15,522 nt of DNA from Actinomycetota bacterium (GTDB lineage Bacteria; Actinomycetota; Humimicrobiia; Humimicrobiales; Humimicrobiaceae): the NCBI GenBank assembly GCA_028696435.1, contig JAQVHC010000022.1, forward strand, positions 1 to 15,522. The letters run 5' to 3'. A program made the translations under genes and the position numbers. Numbering within the stretch: position 1 is the stretch's first letter; every line of letters begins with the position of its first letter. This document shows, in pieces, positions 1-6,269 of the stretch. The notes beneath the pieces were generated by a model, which was given only the letters and a program-made list of their open reading frames with translations, was not told the origin of the DNA and did no database searches.

Positions 1-120
1 CATATAGGCAAGCATAAGAACCTCACCGGTTTTATAATCCTGTATCACAGCAGGAATAAGGCCAACTTTTTTATTTTCCTGTTTCTTTATTTCTTTATCC
101 ATTCTTATTTCTTTACCCAT
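1..120 (-). CDS. hisI: Phosphoribosyl-AMP cyclohydrolase, N-terminal 40 residues (cut by left edge)
   Basis: Only the first 40 codons are present. Residues 20 to 40 (GLIPAVIQDYKTGEVLMLAYM) match the conserved HisI start, where the family has a (L/I)(I/V)PA(I/V)QD-x2-TG-(E/Q)-VLMLAYMN pattern. HisI is cytosolic and hydrolyses phosphoribosyl-AMP to the ribonucleotide ProFAR, the substrate of HisA. The start is uncertain: ATG codons at 120 and 102 are both in frame and neither has a clear Shine-Dalgarno. The first 12 codons are themselves a near-duplicate (MGKEIR then MDKEIK), so the ancestral start may be the one at 102. It follows hisF by 79 nt and is last of the visible his cluster. Whether it is fused to hisE cannot be seen. 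Confidence 0.88.
   Translation of the reverse strand, partial: MGKEIRMDKEIKKQENKKVGLIPAVIQDYKTGEVLMLAYM
85..120 (-). repeat. 18-bp imperfect tandem duplication at the hisI start
   Basis: On the coding strand ATGGGTAAAGAAATAAGA (120 to 103) is followed directly by ATGGATAAAGAAATAAAG (102 to 85), with 15 of 18 positions identical. The unit length is a multiple of three, so both copies are in frame and each carries a candidate ATG start. Lysine- and glutamate-rich AT-rich coding sequence could mimic part of this. Confidence 0.6.
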
Positions 121-199
121 TTTAATCCATTTAGAATTCAGGTAATTTAGACCTCGGGTAAGTATATAACTTTTTACCACATGTTAAAATTAAAAATAT

Positions 200-955
200 C
201 TAAATTCTTACATTTATTCCCTCAGATTTCAGGTATTGTTTTGCCTCTTTGATAGTATATTCGCCATAATGAAATATGGAAGCTACCAGAACTGCATCAG
301 CGTCTGCATATTTAATGACATCTTTTAAATGTTCAAGTTTTCCTGCTCCACCTGATGCTATAACCGGGATGTTTACCGCAGAAGTAACTGCGCGTGTAAG
401 TTCTATATCATAACCTTCTCTGGTTCCATCCCTGTCCATACTGGTAAGCAATATTTCACCTGCTCCCAGCTCCTCCACTTTTCTTGCCCAGTCAACAGCA
501 TTTACACCTGTGGGTTTTCTTCCACCCTCTAAATATACCTCCCAGAAACCTTTATTTTTAAACTTTGCATCAATTGCTATAATTATGCTCTGGCTTCCAG
601 ACATCTTTGAAGCCTCACTTATAAGATAAGGGTTATTAAAAGCAGCTGTATTTATGGAAACTTTATCAGCACCCTTTTTAAGTATTTCCTTAATTTGCTC
701 TATGCTGCTTATACCACCACCTATAATAATCGGTATTGAAACTTTTTCTGCAAGCTTACCTGCAAGCTCCATCATGGTTTTTCTTTTCTCATGTGAAGCC
801 GATATATCAAGAAACGCTATTTCATCAGCACCTTCTCTATCATAAAAAACAGCCATTTCAACCGGGTCTCCGGCATCCTTTATATCTGTAAAGTGCACGC
901 CTTTTACTACTCTACCCCTGTCCACATCAAGACAGGGAATAATTCTTTTAGCCAT
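200..955 (-). CDS. hisF: Imidazole glycerol phosphate synthase, cyclase subunit HisF
   Basis: HisF uses ammonia supplied by HisH to convert PRFAR into imidazole glycerol phosphate and AICAR. The 251-residue product begins MAKRIIPCLDVDRGRVVKGV, the standard HisF opening, and has the (beta/alpha)8 half-barrel signatures: catalytic Asp10 (CLDV), Asp129 (IAIDAK), phosphate-binding GGG near 79 to 81, TSMDRDGTREGYD near 171 to 183, and ASGG near 200 to 203. The open frame extends upstream to a TTG at 1006 and another ATG at 970. I chose 955 because it gives the normal family length and leaves hisF 4 nt after the hisA stop; no start has a convincing Shine-Dalgarno. Its obligate partner gene hisH is not in the window. 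Confidence 0.96.
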   Translation of the reverse strand: MAKRIIPCLDVDRGRVVKGVHFTDIKDAGDPVEMAVFYDREGADEIAFLDISASHEKRKTMMELAGKLAEKVSIPIIIGGGISSIEQIKEILKKGADKVSINTAAFNNPYLISEASKMSGSQSIIIAIDAKFKNKGFWEVYLEGGRKPTGVNAVDWARKVEELGAGEILLTSMDRDGTREGYDIELTRAVTSAVNIPVIASGGAGKLEHLKDVIKYADADAVLVASIFHYGEYTIKEAKQYLKSEGINVRI

Positions 956-959
956 AATT

Positions 960-1727
960 TCATTTGCCATTTTCTTTACTGCTTCTTCTACTATTTCCTT
1001 TGCCAATCCTTATTGCTTCCATTAGATTTATTTTATTTTCCCCTTCATACAAAGCTTTACCGATTATTACACCACTAATTCCAGATTTTTCAATTTTTTT
1101 AAGACTAATAATATCACCAATGCTTGATATCCCGCCAGCGATTATGAATTTTAACCTGGAATTTTTTAAGATTTTCTTTAAAAAATCAAAGTTTATTCCT
1201 CCAAGCGTCCCATCTCTTAATATGTCCGTAATAATGACCTCTTCTACTCCAAGCTTTTCAAGATCCTTTATTATTTCAAATATGGTTATCCCTGTTTTTT
1301 TCCGCCAGCCATCCTTAAAAATAATCCCACCTTCTCCATAATCAAGACTGAGTATTACTTTGTCTTTATAATTTACAAGGCTGTTCTTTAAAAATTCTCC
1401 ATCTTCGAGCGCTCTTGTCCCCAATATCACCCTATCTGCGCCTTCTTTTAAGACTTCATTAATTACAGCATCACTTCTTATGCCGCCACCATATTGTATC
1501 TTTATATCCATTCTTTCTTTTATTTCTGATACAACTCTTAAATTTTCGGGCTTTCCTTTCCTTGCACCATCAAGATCAATAATATGCAGCCATTCTGCTC
1601 CCATTCTTTTCCAGTTCTCTGCAACTTCAACCGGATTGTCATAATATTTTTTTAGAGTATTAAATTTACCCTTCGTAAGTCTAACACAGGCACCGCTTAT
1701 TAAATCTATTGCCGGTATTACTAACAT
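960..1727 (-). CDS. hisA: ProFAR isomerase HisA
   Basis: HisA catalyses the Amadori isomerisation of ProFAR to PRFAR, the step between HisI and HisF. The 255-residue (beta/alpha)8 protein starts MLVIPAIDLISGACVRLTKG, with catalytic Asp8 and, by alignment with the family, Asp129 in ILSLDYGEGG. Phosphate-binding motifs YGGGIR (79 to 84) and IAGGISS (196 to 202) and the segment ITDILRDGTLGG are also present. The ATG at 1727 is chosen over an in-frame TTG at 1736 because AGGAG lies 9 nt upstream of it. The C-terminal tail after about residue 243 (GKGNSRRSSKENGK) is charged and looks appended; the DNA encoding it overlaps the imperfect repeat at the hisA/hisF junction. Confidence 0.96.
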   Translation of the reverse strand: MLVIPAIDLISGACVRLTKGKFNTLKKYYDNPVEVAENWKRMGAEWLHIIDLDGARKGKPENLRVVSEIKERMDIKIQYGGGIRSDAVINEVLKEGADRVILGTRALEDGEFLKNSLVNYKDKVILSLDYGEGGIIFKDGWRKKTGITIFEIIKDLEKLGVEEVIITDILRDGTLGGINFDFLKKILKNSRLKFIIAGGISSIGDIISLKKIEKSGISGVIIGKALYEGENKINLMEAIRIGKGNSRRSSKENGK

Positions 1728-1736
1728 AAATCTCAA

Positions 1737-1741
1737 CTCCT
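1737..1741 (-). promoter_or_regulatory. Shine-Dalgarno of hisA
   Basis: AGGAG on the coding strand lies 9 nt before the ATG at 1727, one of only two clear ribosome binding sites in the window. It decides the hisA start. Its first bases belong to the last base pairs of the 31-bp tandem duplication. Confidence 0.8.
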
Positions 1742-1800
1742 GCCTCTTAACCTTATTTTATATTAAACCCCTGCCTCTTAACCTTATTTTATATTAAACC
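1739..1800. repeat. Perfect 31-bp tandem duplication between hisB and hisA
   Basis: Positions 1739 to 1769 and 1770 to 1800 are identical over all 31 bases and directly abut. On the coding strand each unit begins GGTTTAATATAA and ends TTAAGAGGCAGG. The copy nearer hisB encodes the last two residues (Leu-Ile) and the TAA stop of hisB; the second is an untranslated echo of that gene end. The duplication lengthens the stop-to-start spacing from about 30 to 61 nt. Perfect identity in neutral intergenic sequence implies a recent event. Confidence 0.97.
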
Positions 1801-2385
1801 TTTAGTTGAAGGTTCAGAGTCTTTTCCTGTTATTCTGCTGGCATTATGAAGGACTATACCAAAAGCTTTAAAAATTGCCTCTAAAATATGGTGGGAATTT
1901 AAGCCGGTTTTTTTATTTATATGAAGATTTATAAAACTATTGCTGACCAGGGCCCTGAAGAAATCTTCGATAACCATTGTATCCATTCCATCAATCTTTT
2001 CAAATTCAATATCGACATTATATCTCAGATAAGCCCTTCCTCCTATATCAAGGGAAACTGATATTTCCGCATCATCCATCGGTAATAAAATACATCCAAA
2101 TCTTTTTATACCGGTTTTATCTTTCAGGCACTCAAAAATAGCTTTACCGAGACAAATACCTGTATCTTCTACTAAATGATGGCTGTCTACTTCTACGTCA
2201 CCGCTGGCTTTAATATTCAGGTCAAAACTCCCATGTCTCGCAAAACTTTCAAGTAGATGATTTAAAAAAGGAACAGGAGTTTCTATATTTGCCAGACCGC
2301 TACCATCAAGATTAAAATCAAGTTTGATGTCAGTCTCCTCTGTTTTTCTTGTTATTTTTGCTTCTCTTTTCATTTTTTTATCCAT
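1789..2385 (-). CDS. hisB: Imidazoleglycerol-phosphate dehydratase HisB
   Basis: HisB dehydrates imidazole glycerol phosphate to imidazole acetol phosphate. The 198-residue monofunctional protein has the duplicated IGPD fold and its Mn-binding motifs: His43 in PFLNHLLESFARHG, His69-His70 with Glu73 (HHLVED), His155, and His165-His166 with Glu169 (HHILEA). It ends with the conserved PSTKG. The Asp usual before the first His (xDHML) is Asn here; I believe Asn also occurs in other bacterial HisBs, so activity is expected. The start at 2385 has no good Shine-Dalgarno and an in-frame ATG lies at 2373. It follows hisG by 29 nt, with an imperfect tandem repeat across the start. There is no HisB-N phosphatase domain. 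Confidence 0.96.
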   Translation of the reverse strand: MDKKMKREAKITRKTEETDIKLDFNLDGSGLANIETPVPFLNHLLESFARHGSFDLNIKASGDVEVDSHHLVEDTGICLGKAIFECLKDKTGIKRFGCILLPMDDAEISVSLDIGGRAYLRYNVDIEFEKIDGMDTMVIEDFFRALVSNSFINLHINKKTGLNSHHILEAIFKAFGIVLHNASRITGKDSEPSTKGLI

Positions 2386-2407
2386 CTTAATTTTTTATCA
2401 ATCTTAA
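2374..2407. repeat. 17-bp near-perfect tandem duplication at the hisG/hisB junction
   Basis: The plus-strand units 2374 to 2390 and 2391 to 2407 are adjacent and differ at a single base (ttttttatCcatcttaa against ttttttatAaatcttaa read as C versus A at the tenth position). One unit spans the hisB ATG and the other lies just upstream, so hisB starts inside the duplication. The AT-richness lowers the weight of the match, but adjacency with 16 of 17 identities is unlikely to be random. Confidence 0.75.
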
Positions 2408-2414
2408 TTTAATT

Positions 2415-3065
2415 TTAATTCATTGTATTTTTAATCCTTTTTATAAAATCACTTATCATTTCATATTTAACCCTGTAGCTTGTAATATTAGCAATTAATC
2501 GTGCAGTTGAAACAGCAATTTCTTCCATTTCAACAAGATTATTTTCCTTAAGCGTTTTTCCTGTAGAAGTTATGTCTACTACCTCATCAGCAATCCCCAG
2601 TACAGGTGCAAGCTCAACAGAGCCGTGCAGTTTTATAATCTCAGCCTGTATTCCCATCCGGTCAAAATATTTTTTTGTAATATTCGGGTAGCTGGTTGCA
2701 ACTCTTACAACACCAAAATGCATGTAATGTTCCTTTACTTTCTCTTCATAATCCTTCAATGTTGCAAGAACTATTCTACACTCTCCGACTTTTAAATCCA
2801 GAAGCTCGTAAACGTTGCTTTCTTTTTCCATTAATACATCCTTGCCCGAAAAACCAATATCGCAGGCACCGTGCTCAACATATACAGGAACATCCATTGA
2901 GCGTGAAATAACGTATTGTATGGAATCTTCTGGAGAATCTATACAGAGCTTTCTGCTATCCTCTGTAAGAGATTTTACATTATATCCTGCTTTCTTTAGA
3001 ACATTAACACAGGGTTCAAATAAATAGCCCTTGGGTATTGCAATTTTAATTCCTTTTTCCATCAT
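2415..3065 (-). CDS. hisG: ATP phosphoribosyltransferase catalytic subunit, short form
   Basis: HisG commits PRPP and ATP to histidine synthesis. At 216 residues it is the short form, which lacks the C-terminal regulatory domain and needs HisZ, encoded immediately upstream. Visible family features are the N-terminal IAIPKGYLFEP, DIGFSGKDVL (the GITG-like segment), and the PRPP-binding stretch HGSVELAPVLGIADEVVDIT followed by STGKTLKENNL. The ATG at 3065 directly follows the hisZ TAA, with a second ATG next to it at 3062, so translational coupling is likely. The junction is a 14-bp imperfect tandem repeat. Histidine feedback would act through HisZ. Confidence 0.97.
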   Translation of the reverse strand: MMEKGIKIAIPKGYLFEPCVNVLKKAGYNVKSLTEDSRKLCIDSPEDSIQYVISRSMDVPVYVEHGACDIGFSGKDVLMEKESNVYELLDLKVGECRIVLATLKDYEEKVKEHYMHFGVVRVATSYPNITKKYFDRMGIQAEIIKLHGSVELAPVLGIADEVVDITSTGKTLKENNLVEMEEIAVSTARLIANITSYRVKYEMISDFIKRIKNTMN

Positions 3066-3085
3066 TTATTTTCCATCACTTATTT
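3058..3085. repeat. 14-bp near-perfect tandem duplication at the hisZ/hisG junction
   Basis: On the coding strand AAATAAGTGATGGA (3085 to 3072) is followed directly by AAATAAATGATGGA (3071 to 3058), differing at one base. The second copy supplies the hisZ TAA stop and the two tandem ATG codons at the hisG start; the first encodes the end of HisZ. Confidence 0.75.
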
Positions 3086-4352
3086 CTTTTAAAAAATTAT
3101 TAATATCTTCTTTCCTTTCTGTATTTTGCATTAGATCACGCACAGTCAAATTTTTAAAATCCGGTTCAATCTCAGCTATAAGTTCGCACTTCTTTGCTAC
3201 AGCAAAACTTTCCAGGTCAGGTTTATCTTCAAAACACAGTTCAACGATAACATCCTTTTCCTGCAGCTTTCGCGCCACTTCAATCAACCCTGCTATATCT
3301 TCTTCACTGCCGGGTAGTCTCTTCTTTAATAAAATCTTTATGTTTTTCCTGTTATCCGGCTTCCCTACAGCTTTATGCACCAAATCGATGTCAAGCGCAA
3401 AGCCAGTCCCTCTTACATCCATTCCAAATTTTTTTATAAGGCCATCATATCTACCACCGCTTCCAATAACACCTGTAACATCCGGACAATATACCTCAAA
3501 TAAAAGACCGGTGTAATATTCAAAATCCCTTATAATGCTAAAGTCTGTTACAAGATATCTATTATAATTAAATTCTCTCAGAACATTGTAAATATTTTTA
3601 ATGTAATTAAAGCTTTTTAAAACTCTCTGTTCTTTTATCATGGAAACAAGCCCGTCAATTTTCTCAATTTTTCCTTCCGGTTGAATAAGTTTTATAAAAA
3701 TTTCTGCTTTCTCTTTATCTTTTCTGCCTAAAAATTCTTCCAGCGTTACAAGATTTTTTGTTATAACCTTTTTTTTAACATATTCTCTTTCATTTTCATC
3801 TAACCTGAACCAATCACAAAGCCCCTCTATAAACTCCACATTCCCCAGTCCTATTTTAAAACCTTTCAAATTTAATCTTTCCAGGATTCTTATTAAGATA
3901 GTCAGAACTTCAACATCTGCTTCCAGATCCCTGGAAGCACCAATAAGCTCCAGGCCAGCCTGGTTATAAACCCTTCTGGCACCTTTCTGGGTAACAGGCT
4001 GTCTGTATGAATCTGCAAAATAATAGAACCTTACAGGTAAATGTTTTTTCTTTATTCGCATACCGGTAAGCCTTGCTATTGGTACTGTCATATCACTTCT
4101 CAGAGACAGCGGGCTTCCATCAACATCAAAAAAATTTATCAACCTGTCTTTCCAGTTCTTTCCGATTCCTATTGAAATATTTTTTGTATATTCCATTACA
4201 GGCGTGATTACCTCTCCGTAGCCCCACAGCCTGAACTCTTTTCTTATTATTTCCTTTATAATGTTTCTTTCCTCCGTTTCAGGAGGCAGTATATCTCTCA
4301 AACCTGAAGGCAGTTTAATAACAGCCTGATTATCTTTTTTGTTTTCAAACAT
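3066..4352 (-). CDS. hisZ: ATP phosphoribosyltransferase regulatory subunit HisZ
   Basis: HisZ is a histidyl-tRNA synthetase paralogue that binds short HisG, activates it and carries the histidine feedback site. The 428-residue protein shows a class II fold: LPSGLRDILPPE (14 to 25), LRSDMTVPIAR (84 to 94), a motif-2-like RFYYFADSYRQ (108 to 118), NQAGLELIG (130 to 138), DFEYYTG (276 to 282) and GSGGRYDGL (297 to 305). The motif 3 position reads GFALDIDLV, without the ERL arginine of true synthetases, which together with the hisG neighbour supports HisZ over HisS. Residues from about 337 onward resemble a HisRS anticodon-binding domain (ARKLQEKDVIVEL, then a TVRDLM segment). No strong Shine-Dalgarno is visible; this is the first gene of the his block. 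Confidence 0.93.
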   Translation of the reverse strand: MFENKKDNQAVIKLPSGLRDILPPETEERNIIKEIIRKEFRLWGYGEVITPVMEYTKNISIGIGKNWKDRLINFFDVDGSPLSLRSDMTVPIARLTGMRIKKKHLPVRFYYFADSYRQPVTQKGARRVYNQAGLELIGASRDLEADVEVLTILIRILERLNLKGFKIGLGNVEFIEGLCDWFRLDENEREYVKKKVITKNLVTLEEFLGRKDKEKAEIFIKLIQPEGKIEKIDGLVSMIKEQRVLKSFNYIKNIYNVLREFNYNRYLVTDFSIIRDFEYYTGLLFEVYCPDVTGVIGSGGRYDGLIKKFGMDVRGTGFALDIDLVHKAVGKPDNRKNIKILLKKRLPGSEEDIAGLIEVARKLQEKDVIVELCFEDKPDLESFAVAKKCELIAEIEPDFKNLTVRDLMQNTERKEDINNFLKEISDGK

Positions 4353-4455
4353 GTTTAAAAATATTTTTCCTTAATTTATTTAATTTGTTAAATACAGAAA
4401 ATTTATTTTATCATACTATATTTATTAAAAAAAATTTTAAAATTTTATATTCAAG

Positions 4456-4484
4456 ATTATTTAATGTTCCTATCCTTAAGTAAA
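4456..4484 (-). promoter_or_regulatory. Candidate promoter for the his operon
   Basis: In the 199-nt gap before hisZ the coding strand has TTTACT (4484 to 4479), a 17-nt spacer and AATAAT (4461 to 4456), a plausible sigma-70-type pair with about 100 nt to the hisZ start. A 7-bp direct repeat TCTTTAC overlaps the -35 with a 10-bp period (4480 to 4486 and 4490 to 4496), which could be an operator. The rest of the gap is AT tracts. No T-box motif and no run of His codons in a leader peptide was seen. Confidence 0.3.
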
Positions 4485-4551
4485 GACCTGTAAAGATTTC
4501 TTTATTTTATATATTATATAGCAAACATTCCTCCGGACTTCTGGACAAAAA

Positions 4552-6207
4552 TTATATCTTTATTCTATCAAGCCTTTCTCTCTCGCTTATTGGTCTGCCG
4601 TTCTCATCTATTACAGTTATCATTCCATCAATAAACATTGTCCTTATTGTTCCATTTGCTGCTTTTACCCCGTATAAGTGTGGAGCATCAAGTATCCCCT
4701 TTTTTATTGCTCTTGATATTATTGCCGGTGACACAAGCGGGTCTTCAAATTCCTTTTCACTATCGAGCATCTTTATCTTTTCTATAATCAAGCCTGCATC
4801 TAAAATTAATTGTTCCTTTCTTTGTCTTACTTTCTCATCAAGTTTCATATCAGGGCATCCATATAAACAATTATCAATGACTTTATTTGCAATTTTAACA
4901 CTCTTTATAATATCATCGGGTTTTGCAGCATGGTCAGCCTCACAGTATGCAACAACATGCACAATATCAGGACTTACCTGCATCTGAAGCATTGTAGAGG
5001 AAGCAAGCTGGCCTCTGCTTTTATCAAAATCAGTAGAGTAACTATAAAGCCCTGACCTTGTCTGCCTGAGTGTAGTAAAATTCTCATCATGAAGCGATTC
5101 TATTAACTCTATTTTAGCAAGCATCTTTGCCAGATCCATTGTGAAGGAAGTTTCTGCAGGAGTATTAAACATATACTGTGAAATGTACGTTTTAACGCCC
5201 ATTTTTTTAGCATTATAAGCAGCAATAAAAGCAGCAGCCACAGCAACAGAATCAGGCGAATACCTGAGACTCCAGTGATGTGATTCATTAACTTCCACCG
5301 GTATATTTCTATCAGCGTGCCACTTCATTACAGCCTGATTTTCAGCTATTGATTCTTCCAGTCTTCTTCCACTTCTATTGTCCAGTTCATTGTACCAGCA
5401 GAGAGGTACAGCACACCATGCATTTTTAATGGTTTCCAGCAGAATTTCCGCCATCTTTATAATATCATTTGTTCCACTGTAACACCGCATTAATGGATAA
5501 TTACCTGTTCTTGATGCCTCATAAAGGCTCCTGAAATCCTCAACACTTCTTAAGGGAACACCACCTGCGCCATCCTGACTTTTGTTCATTTTTTCTGGAT
5601 GGAAAAAGAATTCCTGCGTATTCTGATCGGGCCCGATAGATATAACATCCAGTAGGCCACTTGATGCAATTTTTTTAATGCCTTCAATTGTCTCAGCAAG
5701 AGTCGGCCTTCCAAAATGGTGCCTTATTAAAGGAAAGGGCTTTTTATATTTTATCCTTTCCAGAAGATTGTCTGGAGGGATACTGCTACCGGCGCTTATC
5801 TTTTTCTTACTCAAATAACTCTCAATATCTTCAATGCTTTCCTCACCCGTAAAAATAGCATCAAATATTCCGAGCTTTCTACCCACTTCACCTACCGGTT
5901 TGGTACATCCAAGTATAAGTTCTATTTTTTTCTCTTTTAGTCTCCCGGCCAGTTTTTCTTTTAATTCCTCAAATAATGGAAGTGCACTTTCAGGCGATAA
6001 CCTGTAGCTTACTGCTACTATATCAGGATTAAAGCTTTCAAACTCCTCTTTTAATCTGTCTATGGAGCATGCAGAGCCAAGAAATTTAGTTTTATAACCA
6101 TATCTTGAGGCAAGATTTAAAAAATTTAGAATGCCGGCAACATGTATGCAGCTTCCTATGGTAGCACCGAGTATTTTTTTCACAGTTTTATTACTATCAT
6201 CATTCAT
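4552..6207 (-). CDS. B12-binding-domain and glutamate-mutase-epsilon-like barrel fusion protein, function unknown
   Basis: The 551-residue soluble protein appears to have two parts. Residues 10 to 130 resemble the cobalamin-binding Rossmann domain of glutamate mutase sigma: IGS-C20-I-H22-V-A-G25 sits where the family has DxHxxG, Ser67 follows after the canonical 41 residues where SxL is expected, and Gly100-Cys101 occupies the GG position. The axial-ligand His is kept, but Asp is Cys, the SxL Leu is Arg69 and the second Gly is Cys. Residues 150 to 520 look like a TIM barrel of the glutamate mutase epsilon type, notably PLMRCYSGT (238 to 246) and AIKKGILDAPHLYGVKAANG (500 to 519), which parallels the MutE C terminus as I remember it. 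The start at 6207 has no clear Shine-Dalgarno. It lies 62 nt after the opine-dehydrogenase-like gene, probably in the same operon. A B12-dependent mutase is possible, as is a non-B12 derivative. Confidence 0.72.
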   Translation of the reverse strand: MNDDSNKTVKKILGATIGSCIHVAGILNFLNLASRYGYKTKFLGSACSIDRLKEEFESFNPDIVAVSYRLSPESALPLFEELKEKLAGRLKEKKIELILGCTKPVGEVGRKLGIFDAIFTGEESIEDIESYLSKKKISAGSSIPPDNLLERIKYKKPFPLIRHHFGRPTLAETIEGIKKIASSGLLDVISIGPDQNTQEFFFHPEKMNKSQDGAGGVPLRSVEDFRSLYEASRTGNYPLMRCYSGTNDIIKMAEILLETIKNAWCAVPLCWYNELDNRSGRRLEESIAENQAVMKWHADRNIPVEVNESHHWSLRYSPDSVAVAAAFIAAYNAKKMGVKTYISQYMFNTPAETSFTMDLAKMLAKIELIESLHDENFTTLRQTRSGLYSYSTDFDKSRGQLASSTMLQMQVSPDIVHVVAYCEADHAAKPDDIIKSVKIANKVIDNCLYGCPDMKLDEKVRQRKEQLILDAGLIIEKIKMLDSEKEFEDPLVSPAIISRAIKKGILDAPHLYGVKAANGTIRTMFIDGMITVIDENGRPISERERLDRIKI

Positions 6208-6269
6208 AGCTTTGTTATTATTTTTCCCATTCTAATATATTATTATTCCTAATAGTTATTTCTAATTAA

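Noticed and set aside
157..178. Hairpin between hisF and hisI (GGTAA...TTACC)
   Set aside because: It needs a two-base bulge, has no T tract, and lies inside a probable operon.
964..1341. 125-codon plus-strand ORF opposite hisA
   Set aside because: Antisense shadow of a confidently identified gene.
3031..3516. 161-codon plus-strand ORF opposite hisZ and the start of hisG
   Set aside because: Shadow of hisZ; Ser/Phe-rich composition typical of antisense frames in AT-rich genes.
3066..4352. Histidyl-tRNA synthetase (hisS) as identity of the hisZ gene
   Set aside because: The motif 3 arginine is missing and the gene abuts a short-form hisG, so HisZ fits better despite the anticodon-like tail.
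4521..4551. Hairpin or leader ORF just after the mutase-like gene (GTCC...GGAC-like segment and GGAGGAATG)
   Set aside because: The stem is not continuous, no U tract follows on the minus strand, and the tiny ORF ends after four codons.
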